A DNA stretch of 12,782 nt, taken from UBA2266 sp964406945 (GTDB taxonomy: Bacteria > Planctomycetota > Phycisphaerae > Sedimentisphaerales > Anaerobacaceae). Location of the stretch: NCBI GenBank assembly GCA_964406945.1, contig CAYOTO010000072.1:1-12782 (forward strand). Reading direction: 5' to 3'. Position numbers and translations under genes: made by a program. A model generated the notes under the pieces. The model ran no database searches. It worked only from the letters and a program-made list of their open reading frames with translations, and had not been told where the DNA came from. Of the stretch, positions 6,823 through 12,770 are shown in pieces (positions within the stretch are counted from its first letter, which is position 1; the number at the start of each line of letters is the position of its first letter).

Positions 6823-7881
6823 ATGGAACCCTTGCCGGAAATAACGGGCCGGGACACAGTGACCGAACTGGGCGCCGATGATCGCGCTGACGCCGGCGCT
6901 GCATCCGTAGGCCCAACCGCCGCCCGCGCCAGCGGGTCAAGACAACTGTTCCGATCCATTTCGGAGTTGCTGATAGTCGCGCTGATCCACATCAGCGGAG
7001 TCAGCGCGATTATCTTTGTCTTCTGCATATTCTACTTCGTCTTCCGCGAAGGCGCGCCCTTCTTGAGAGACTGTTTCAGCTTTGATGATTTCTTTCTCAG
7101 TGAAGCTTGGCGTCCGACTTCGATTAAGAATAAGAGCTACGGCATCCTCGCGATGATAGCCGGAACAGGCGGCGTTACTATAATCGCCATGTCAATATCG
7201 GTGCCGTTCGGTCTCGGAGCTGCGATTTTCATTTCCAAGTTCTGCGGGACCAGGACCAAGGAACTCCTGAAAGTCCTTGTTGAACTTCTCGCCGCGGTTC
7301 CCTCCGTCGTGTGGGGTTTCATAGGCCTGATGGTTATGAGCCCTTTGATCGTGAAATTCACGGGAGCACCTATTGGGCTTAATGTGCTCAATGCAGGGAT
7401 AATCGTTGGCCTGATGAGCGTGCCGATCATCGTCTCCATTAGCGAAGATGCAATTCGAGCAGTACCCGATTCGTACATCGAGGCTGCCGAGGCACTTGGA
7501 GCAACTCGCTGGCAGGTAATCTATAAGGTCGTGCTGCCCGCCGCAAAGAGTGGACTTTTAGCCGCGGTTCTTCTGGGTGTGGGCCGGGCCGTCGGCGAAA
7601 CCATGGCCGTACTCATGGCCACAGGGCACTCGATCAACATTCCATTCGACAGCCAGGCGCCCTTCTTTCACCCGCTCGAATCGGCCAGAACCCTCACCGC
7701 AACAATCGCCGCTGAACTCGGCGAAGCACCGAGACTCGACGCTAATCCCGATGGAAGCTACCCGATCGACGCCCGCCATTATCAGTCGCTCTTCGCTATC
7801 GGCATAGTACTGTTCGGAATTACGTTTATCATCAACATGACGGCCGACTTTATCGTCAAAGGAATTCGGAAACAGAAATGA
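6823..7881 (+). CDS. pstC: PstC, phosphate ABC transporter permease
   Basis: A 352-residue inner-membrane permease, one half of the transmembrane channel. About 45 hydrophilic, Ala/Asp/Gly-rich residues precede the first membrane helix (about 48-74). Further helices lie near 107-138, 147-178, 186-207, 240-268 and 322-346, six in all. The EAA coupling loop is canonical: EAAEALGATRW at 220-230 with KVVLP after it, followed by GRAVGETMAV, typical of PstC. A long extracytoplasmic loop of about 50 residues lies between helices 5 and 6. GGAGAG (6810-6815) sets the start, and no other Met precedes the first helix. The gene ends in an ATGA overlap with pstA. Confidence 0.95.
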   Translation: MEPLPEITGRDTVTELGADDRADAGAASVGPTAARASGSRQLFRSISELLIVALIHISGVSAIIFVFCIFYFVFREGAPFLRDCFSFDDFFLSEAWRPTSIKNKSYGILAMIAGTGGVTIIAMSISVPFGLGAAIFISKFCGTRTKELLKVLVELLAAVPSVVWGFIGLMVMSPLIVKFTGAPIGLNVLNAGIIVGLMSVPIIVSISEDAIRAVPDSYIEAAEALGATRWQVIYKVVLPAAKSGLLAAVLLGVGRAVGETMAVLMATGHSINIPFDSQAPFFHPLESARTLTATIAAELGEAPRLDANPDGSYPIDARHYQSLFAIGIVLFGITFIINMTADFIVKGIRKQK

Positions 7882-8795
7882 GTAACGGGCAAATCCAGAC
7901 TACCGATAATCAGTTCGCTCCGACTGAACTGACGCGCAAAAAACAGCGCATGCAGAAGTACGTCGGAGTCGGACTTGGACTTATGACGGTCGCCATTCTG
8001 ATACCGCTCATAACCATCGTCTGTTACATTTTCGTCCGCGCCGGCGACACGCTGAACTGGGACTTCATAACCGACATCCCGCGAAAGGGCATGCGAGCCG
8101 GTGGAATCTGGCCCGCACTCGTCGGAACCGGTTACCTCGTTGTTTTTTCCTGTCTGGTTTCCGCTCCTATAGGCGTCATGGCGGCCATATATCTCAACGA
8201 GTACGCCAAGGACACATGGTTCAGCAGGATCGTCCAACTGGCGGTCGTGAACCTCTCCGGCGTACCGAGTATCGTCTACGCTCTCTTCGGAGTCGGGGCG
8301 TTTGTTCTGTTCCTGGACCTGGGTAAATCCATCATGGCTGCGTCTCTGACCATAGCCATAATGACACTCCCGGTCTACATAGTAGCCGCCAAGGAGGCAA
8401 TGGCCTCGGTGCCCATGGCCTTCCGGGTCGCATCATGGAACCTCGGCACCACAAAATGGCAGACAATCAGGACAATAGTCCTGCCGAACTCCCTGAGCGG
8501 CATCCTGACCGGCATTATCCTCGATACATGCCGGACGGTCGGCGAAACCGCCCCCATCATGTTCACCGGAGCCGTCTTCTACAAAGCCGTCGAGCGGGGC
8601 GATCTCTTCCCCTACAGCCCGGGCGAGCAGTGCATGGCTCTGTCCTATCACCTCCACACGATTGCGACTCAGGTGCCCGGCGTACCGGATGGAATCATGT
8701 ACTCGACCGCCGCCGTATTGCTGGGAACTGTACTTGTCTTTAACAGTCTGGGTATCGTCGTACGCACCTACATGCGTCACAGAAAGAAGTGGTAA
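7878..8795 (+). CDS. pstA: PstA, phosphate ABC transporter permease with altered EAA loop
   Basis: A 305-residue permease that pairs with PstC. A 28-residue polar N-terminus precedes helix 1 (about 29-54); further helices lie near 82-107, 115-145, 152-171, 203-234 and 275-297. The family motif DTCRTVGETAPIMFTGA is at 216-232. The coupling loop reads FRVASWNLGTTKWQTI at 182-197 where E. coli PstA has REAAYALG, so the conserved EAA glutamate is replaced by Val184. The start overlaps the pstC stop as ATGA, indicating coupled synthesis of the two permeases. Confidence 0.95.
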   Translation: MSNGQIQTTDNQFAPTELTRKKQRMQKYVGVGLGLMTVAILIPLITIVCYIFVRAGDTLNWDFITDIPRKGMRAGGIWPALVGTGYLVVFSCLVSAPIGVMAAIYLNEYAKDTWFSRIVQLAVVNLSGVPSIVYALFGVGAFVLFLDLGKSIMAASLTIAIMTLPVYIVAAKEAMASVPMAFRVASWNLGTTKWQTIRTIVLPNSLSGILTGIILDTCRTVGETAPIMFTGAVFYKAVERGDLFPYSPGEQCMALSYHLHTIATQVPGVPDGIMYSTAAVLLGTVLVFNSLGIVVRTYMRHRKKW

Positions 8796-8803
8796 CAGCT
8801 CGG

Positions 8804-9562
8804 ATGAACAACTGCAAGATTCACATAGAAGACCTTTCTGTCAGGTACGGCAAGACAGAAGTGTTGCGCGACGTTTCGCTCGAGATTCCCCGCAACGGCA
8901 TCTATGCTATAATCGGCCCGGCCAACTCCGGCAAAACGACTCTGCTCAAGTGCATCAACCGCACGCTGGAGTTCACCAAAGGCGCATCTATGAGCGGAAG
9001 AATCTCGATCGACGGCCGCGACACCAGCCGTATCCGCAACGTCTACGATCTTAGAAGAAGCATAGGAATGGTCTTCCCTTTGCCCGTGGGCCTGCCCTTC
9101 AGCGTCTATGATAATGTTGCTTACGCCCCCAGAATGGCCGGCGTAAAGAAAAAAAGAGTCCTCGATGAAATCGTCGAGCGCTGCCTGACGCAGGCCGCAC
9201 TCTGGGACGAGGTCAAAGACCGCCTCAACGCGCTTGGAACCCTGCTCAGCGGCGGCCAGCAGCAGCGGCTCACCATAGCCAGGGCACTCTCCCACGAACC
9301 CGAAATCCTCTGTCTGGACGAATTCTCCATCGCAATCGATCCCGTTACTACCATGCGAATCGAGGATGTCCTCCAGCACCTCAAAAAGAAAATGACCATC
9401 GTCCTGGTCACCAACCTGGTGCAGCAGGCCAGACGCCTGGGCAGCATGACCTGCTTCATCAACGACGGAGACCTTATTCAGGTCGGAAAGACAGAAAAGC
9501 TCTTTTCGGAAAAACCGGGCAACCAGCTCACATACGACTACATTCACGGAGTCTTTGGATAA
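8804..9562 (+). CDS. pstB: PstB-like ATPase 1, degenerate Q-loop and H-loop, intact signature
   Basis: A 252-residue ABC ATPase of the PstB family. Walker A is GPANSGKT (38-45, usually GPSGCGKS/T). The Q-loop reads MVFPLPVGLP at 89-98, with Pro92 where the conserved Gln of VFQ should be. The signature LSGGQQQR (148-155) is intact. Walker B is LCLDEFSIAID (169-179): catalytic Glu173 is kept, but the next residue is Phe instead of Pro and the D-loop is altered. The switch histidine of VTHN is replaced by Asn204 (VTNL). So it can supply a good signature to a partner but probably cannot hydrolyse ATP well itself. I chose ATG 8804; a GTG at 8789 inside pstA would add 5 residues. It lies directly before a second PstB with the opposite defects. 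Confidence 0.9.
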   Translation: MNNCKIHIEDLSVRYGKTEVLRDVSLEIPRNGIYAIIGPANSGKTTLLKCINRTLEFTKGASMSGRISIDGRDTSRIRNVYDLRRSIGMVFPLPVGLPFSVYDNVAYAPRMAGVKKKRVLDEIVERCLTQAALWDEVKDRLNALGTLLSGGQQQRLTIARALSHEPEILCLDEFSIAIDPVTTMRIEDVLQHLKKKMTIVLVTNLVQQARRLGSMTCFINDGDLIQVGKTEKLFSEKPGNQLTYDYIHGVFG

Positions 9563-9569
9563 AGCGGCA

Positions 9570-10325
9570 ATGATCGAGACGAAAGACCTCAACCTCTGGT
9601 ACGGCGACTTCCGGGCGCTCAAAAACGTGACCTGCAACATCAAGCCCGGGATTATCACCGCTTTGATAGGTCCTTCCGGATGCGGCAAAACTACGCTGCT
9701 GCGGTGCTTTAACCGCATGAATGATCGCTTCAAGGGCATCCGTATCGAAGGAAAAGTGGAACTGCTCGGAAGCGATATCCACGATCCCGAAGTTTCGGTG
9801 GTCGAATTGCGGAAGAAAGTCGGGATGGTTTTCCAGCGCCCCAACCCGCTTCCCCTTTCCATCTACGACAATATTGCTTTCGGGTTACGGGTGCATTCGC
9901 CCAGAGGCAGCCTCAAAAAGGATCAGACCGATGCGGCCGTCGAAAAGGCCCTCCAGGAAGTGTTCCTGTTCAATACCGTCAAGGACGGACTGAAGAACAG
10001 GGCCACAAATCTCCAGCTCGAGCAGCAGCAGAAACTGTGCATAGCCCGGCTGCTGCCGCTCAAACCCGAAGTCCTCCTCATGGACGAACCCTGCTCGGCC
10101 CTGGATGCCGAGGGGACCGAAGCCGTTGAAGAACTGCTGATAAGCCTCAGGGGCAGATATACTATCGTAATCGTCACACACAACATGGCCCAGGCCAGGC
10201 GAATCAGTGACGAATGTATTTTCATGCTTACAGGTGAACTGGTCGAACACGGCCAGACAGCGGACCTCTTCGTCAATCCCCGGGACAGAAGAACAGAAGA
10301 GTATATAGAAGGCCGTTACGGCTGA
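9570..10325 (+). CDS. pstB: PstB-like ATPase 2, intact Walker/Q/H motifs, degenerate signature
   Basis: A 251-residue PstB-family ATPase. Walker A GPSGCGKT (34-41), Q-loop VFQRPNPLP with Gln89, Walker B LLMDEPCSALD (169-179) and switch His204 in VTHNM are all canonical. The ABC signature, normally LSGGQ, reads LQLEQ at 148-152 (then QQK), so both glycines and the serine that contact the gamma phosphate of the partner's ATP are missing. Codon-level reading shows three substituted codons and no frame disturbance. Motif positions align one-to-one with PstB 1 (signature 148, H-loop 204), so the two are direct paralogues. ATG 9570 is 7 bases after the pstB 1 stop; a TTG at 9555 would add 5 residues. 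Likely forms a heterodimer with PstB 1 (inference). Confidence 0.92.
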   Translation: MIETKDLNLWYGDFRALKNVTCNIKPGIITALIGPSGCGKTTLLRCFNRMNDRFKGIRIEGKVELLGSDIHDPEVSVVELRKKVGMVFQRPNPLPLSIYDNIAFGLRVHSPRGSLKKDQTDAAVEKALQEVFLFNTVKDGLKNRATNLQLEQQQKLCIARLLPLKPEVLLMDEPCSALDAEGTEAVEELLISLRGRYTIVIVTHNMAQARRISDECIFMLTGELVEHGQTADLFVNPRDRRTEEYIEGRYG

Positions 10326-10348
10326 TTGTTTTTTAGCGGAGTTGAAAC

Positions 10349-11056
10349 ATGCCATTACAATTTGATGCGGATCTTAATAAACTGACGGAGCGGCTGTTGC
10401 GCATGGGCTCGATAGCAGAACGCATGATTCACGACGTTAACGCCGTCCTATTGAATCAGGCGACCGACAAACTCACCCCGATCTACGCCAACGAACAAGA
10501 GATGGATCGCCTGCAGATCGAACTCGACGAGGAAACTGTCCGCCTGATTGGCGTCTACACGCCGGTCGCGCGAGATCTCAGAATGCTGCTGATGATCACC
10601 AGGATCAACGCCGAGATCGAACGCATCGGCGACAAGATTGTCGACATAGGACACTTCGTCGAGGACTTTATAGACGGCAAACAGCCCAGGAACATCATCG
10701 ACTTCTCCCACGTCGCACAGCTTACCGAACAGATGCTCCACGATGCACTGGACGCATTCGTCAACAAGTCAGTAAGACAGGCTGTCAGGGTCATAGACGC
10801 CGACGACGAGGTCGACAAAATCACCGACCAGACGTTCCGCGTGCTGTTTACACACATGCTCGACAGCCCCGCTAACATAGGATATATCCTCGGGCTCATG
10901 CTCACCGCACAGGCAATCGAGAGGGTCGCGGACCATGCGGTCAACATCGCTGAGGACATTGTCTATATGGTCGAGGGTGCGGATATTCGCCATCTGCCGG
11001 ACGATACCTCGGCTCAAACCGCGGCCGAAAATGCTCCCGATGAGCAGGGCAATTAA
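10349..11056 (+). CDS. phoU: PhoU 1, phosphate signalling regulator with canonical metal motifs
   Basis: A 235-residue protein of two PhoU three-helix repeats. Each repeat ends in the metal-binding motif E-R-(I/V)-x-D-x3-D/N: AEIERIGDKIVDI at 88-100 (E91, R92, D95, D99) and AIERVADHAVNIAED at 189-203 (E191, R192, D195, N199). Family members bind iron or other metals through these residues and link the Pst transporter to the PhoR kinase, repressing the Pho regulon when phosphate is ample. A charged, low-complexity tail of about 25 residues follows the second repeat. GGAG at 10338-10341 sets the start 23 bases after pstB 2. Confidence 0.93.
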   Translation: MPLQFDADLNKLTERLLRMGSIAERMIHDVNAVLLNQATDKLTPIYANEQEMDRLQIELDEETVRLIGVYTPVARDLRMLLMITRINAEIERIGDKIVDIGHFVEDFIDGKQPRNIIDFSHVAQLTEQMLHDALDAFVNKSVRQAVRVIDADDEVDKITDQTFRVLFTHMLDSPANIGYILGLMLTAQAIERVADHAVNIAEDIVYMVEGADIRHLPDDTSAQTAAENAPDEQGN

Positions 11057-11070
11057 TTGGAACTTCAGCA

Positions 11071-11727
11071 ATGTCCGCCGAGTTGAACAAAGAAATCGAT
11101 AATCTCAAAACGGATGTGCTCACTCTGGCGGCCATGGCCGAGCAGAATCTGCGTCGGGCCGCACTGGCGGTCATAAGACGAAACCCGGAACTTACCCCGG
11201 AGATTGTGGAAAGAAACGCGGCCCTCGGTCTCGCAACAGCCGAACTCGAACAAAACTGCCTCCGGCTCATGTCCATGTACAACCCTGCCGCCCCCGATTT
11301 GAGATTCCTGGTCGCCGTCCTGAAAGCAGGCAGGCAGCTCAAACCCGTAGGCGAGCTGGCGGTCCAGATAGGTGAAGATGCTGTCTGGTATTCTCAGGCA
11401 TCGAACGCCCGATACGACCCGGATTTTTCCCGAATCGCCGTCAAGACGCTTGATTTGCTCAAAGACAGCGTTACATCCCTCATTGGCCTGAACGCCGACC
11501 TCGCAAAGAAGGTCGATGCGGGCGAATTTGAAACACGACTCACCGGCCGTCAGATTTACCGTCGACTTTGCGACTCGAACAATCAGCAGTACCTGGCAAC
11601 GTACCTGCTTCACACAAACAATTGCTTTGAAAAGATCGCCCACCACGCATCAAATATAGCCGCAGAAGTCCTCTTCCTGACCGACTTCACTCACACCGCC
11701 GGCAACGCCGCACACGACATATCGTAA
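11071..11727 (+). CDS. phoU: PhoU-like protein 2 with eroded metal-binding motifs
   Basis: A 218-residue PhoU-fold paralogue, 14 bases after phoU 1. The first motif reads RQLKPVGELAVQI (88-100), so E91, R92, D95 and D99 of PhoU 1 become K, P, E and Q at the same positions. The second reads FEKIAHHASNIAAEV (186-200): the Glu and Asn stay, but Arg becomes Lys and Asp becomes His. The helix-rich layout and the CLRLMSMYNPAAPDLRFL segment (63-80) still match PhoU. It probably folds like PhoU but cannot bind metal in the usual way, at least in the first repeat. It may act as a partner or antagonist of PhoU 1, or as a PhoU-like adaptor for another target (inference). It is the last gene of the operon. 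Confidence 0.85.
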   Translation: MSAELNKEIDNLKTDVLTLAAMAEQNLRRAALAVIRRNPELTPEIVERNAALGLATAELEQNCLRLMSMYNPAAPDLRFLVAVLKAGRQLKPVGELAVQIGEDAVWYSQASNARYDPDFSRIAVKTLDLLKDSVTSLIGLNADLAKKVDAGEFETRLTGRQIYRRLCDSNNQQYLATYLLHTNNCFEKIAHHASNIAAEVLFLTDFTHTAGNAAHDIS

Positions 11728-11768
11728 ATTCCCTCGTTACCTCCTTTCACCCTATCCACGTTCTGATG

Positions 11769-11795
11769 CCGCCCGGTTGCAGAATCGCCCGGCGG
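11769..11795 (+). terminator. Weak hairpin after the pst operon, no T-tract
   Basis: CCGCC (11769-11773) can pair with GGCGG (11791-11795) around a 17-base loop, about 40 bases after the phoU 2 stop. No run of T follows on either strand, so it is not a classical intrinsic terminator; it may stabilise the 3' end or mean nothing. Confidence 0.25.
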
Positions 11796-11832
11796 TAAAA
11801 AGAGGGATTGGTCAGCCTTCCCGTTCGGCCTT

Positions 11833-12368
11833 CTATTGTTGCACGAGTTGCTCGGCGCGACCGATTTGATGTGGCCTCATCTTCTCGGCCAACGACTGTT
11901 GCCGGCGCTTCGCACTTTCAATCTCGTGTGCGGCGAGACTGTACCACTTGTAAGCGGAAACAGTGTCCCGCGGGACCCCCCCCGCCGTTCTCATACATGG
12001 AACCGAGCCTGCTCTGTGCAGATGCGAGTCCCTGGTCCGCAGCGAGGGAGAGCCAAAGGGCCGCCTGTTCATGATCCCTTTTGACCCCGAGTCCCTTGAC
12101 GTACATCATGCCAAGATCGGCCTGTGCAAGTGCGAAACCCCGCCGGGCAGCGGAGCGAAGCCACTTTGCGGACGCCCTTTCGTCCTTTCGGCCACCCTGC
12201 CCCCTGCGGCACATGCCCGCAAGCAGAAACTGTGCCTGGGCTATGTTTTTCTGAGCGGCCTTTTCGAGCCATTTTCTGGCGAGCTTGTGGTCGCGTTCTA
12301 CGCCACGGCCGCGAATATAGAGCAGCGCGAGGTTTGTCTGGGCGGGGGCGTAATCCTGTTCGGCCGCA
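11833..12368 (-). pseudogene. Sel1-repeat (SLR) protein, 5'-truncated and frameshifted
   Basis: On the minus strand four Sel1-like repeats are readable. The first begins inside EQDYAPAQTNLALLY, the second is AQAQFLLAGMCRRGQGG, and the third is ALAQADLGMMYVKGLGV with AALWLSLAADQG. The fourth, SAQSRLGSMYENGGG, continues in the next frame as VPRDTVSAYKWYSLAA, and a typical C-terminal helix ends EQLVQQ-stop at 11833. The frame change lies at a run of eight G (11976-11983 on +); seven G would restore it. The N-terminus is missing: the first repeat starts mid-unit at about 12368, where IS66-like sequence begins, so no signal peptide or original start survives. A GTG at 12400 opens the frame but lies in foreign sequence. 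SLR proteins are solenoid adaptors; no function can be assigned here. Confidence 0.8.
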
Positions 12369-12452
12369 GCAGTTCGGCACAACCACCGACCCAGTCGCAC
12401 ATCGTAGAGCGTTTGATGTCGATGCCATGACGCTCGAAGATGCCTTCCGTGC
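12362..12452 (-). mobile_element. Internal fragment of an IS66-family transposase (TnpC)
   Basis: Read on the minus strand, this stretch translates without a stop as EGIFERHGIDIKRST followed by MCDWVGGCAELLRP. It resembles the segment of IS66 TnpC before the catalytic core that in many members reads like xxIFARHGVxLSRSTxxDWVG-xxAxLLxPL. Only about 30 residues remain: neither end of the element, nor the DDE core, is present. It is joined on the left to a Sel1 gene in a different frame and on the right to group II intron sequence. Recognition is by eye, from memory of the family. Confidence 0.7.
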
Positions 12453-12656
12453 AGCTATTGGACTTTGAAGATATTCGCCTTCTTATCCGACATGGCCGCC
12501 TCGTATGCGATTCCTGTTCGTCAGGCCGGCATTTTGCCTGCGGCTTCCTTCAGACCCCGCCTCGCAGCGGACGCCCTTGCCGTCCGGCTAATGGTTTCCG
12601 CTGCCGGGCCCATAGAGGACTCACACCTCCAAGCAGGTGTGCCCTGCCGGGCACAC
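12445..12656 (-). mobile_element. 5' fragment of a class-C-like group II intron (ribozyme domain I)
   Basis: On the minus strand the sequence opens with GTGTG at 12656, the group II 5' consensus (GUGYG), then forms GTGTGCCC/GGGCACAC. Landmarks typical of bacterial group II domain I follow in order: GGTGTGAGTCCTCTATGG, GCGGAAACCATTAGCC, CAAGGGCGTCCG, GCGAGGCGGGGTCTGAAGG, and CCTGACGAACAGGAATCGCA. The first intron base lies directly after the T-tract of an intrinsic terminator, which is the insertion habit of class C introns. The reverse transcriptase ORF and domains II-VI are absent; sequence changes to IS66-like at about 12445-12452, so the copy is dead. The left boundary is approximate. Confidence 0.75.
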
Positions 12657-12691
12657 AAAAAAGAAAAGGACTCACACCGCTGCAAGTCCTT
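12657..12691 (-). terminator. Intrinsic terminator downstream of the tRNA
   Basis: On the minus strand AAGGACT pairs with AGTCCTT (on + 12685-12691 and 12666-12672) around a 12-base loop, and is followed by TTCTTTTTT. It lies about 25 bases after the tRNA 3' end and would end its transcript. The group II intron fragment starts at the very next base. Confidence 0.75.
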
Positions 12692-12714
12692 ATTTCACAG
12701 CTACTTATAAGTAA

Positions 12715-12770
12715 TAGCGGGGGGAGGATTCGAACCTCCGACCTCCGGGTTATGGGCTGCAGTAGCCCGG
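12715..12770 (-). tRNA. 3' part of a CAU-anticodon tRNA (Met/fMet-like), anticodon arm abnormal, 5' part outside window
   Basis: Read on the minus strand: 5'-CCGGG-CT, then 9 extra bases (ACTGCAGCC), then CATAA-CCCGG, a 5-base variable region AGGTC, T-arm GGAGG-TTCGAAT-CCTCC, acceptor strand CCCCGCT and discriminator A (12715). CAU anticodon, AGGTC variable region and the CT...AA loop fit an initiator-type tRNA-Met. Without the 9-base insert the anticodon arm would be perfect (CCGGG-CTCATAA-CCCGG). Sequence upstream of CCGGG (AACTTATGGAAT) does not look like a D-arm, and the acceptor 5' strand AGCGGGG is not in the window. CCA is not encoded. It may be an intron-interrupted tRNA, an integration-site remnant, or a pseudo-tRNA. 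Confidence 0.6.

Noticed and set aside
8777..9862. 361-codon open frame on the minus strand opposite the two pstB genes
   Set aside because: It is antisense to two ABC ATPases with clear motifs, has no recognisable domain and no SD; long mirror frames are common opposite GC-rich genes.
10001..10056. Frameshift as the cause of the odd LQLEQ signature in PstB 2
   Set aside because: The sequence before (NTVKDGLKN) and after (QQQKLCIAR) is in the correct PstB frame with no length change, so these are true substitutions, not an indel pair.
12637..12662. GTGTGCCC-tgcc-GGGCACAC hairpin followed by an A/G-rich tract, looking like a terminator
   Set aside because: The tract after it on the + strand is A, not T. 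Read on the minus strand the hairpin is the first stem of the group II intron and the T-tract belongs to the preceding tRNA terminator.
11808..12710. Several + strand open frames of 80-155 codons at the right end
   Set aside because: They are mirror images of the Sel1, IS66 and intron remnants on the minus strand and show no domain.
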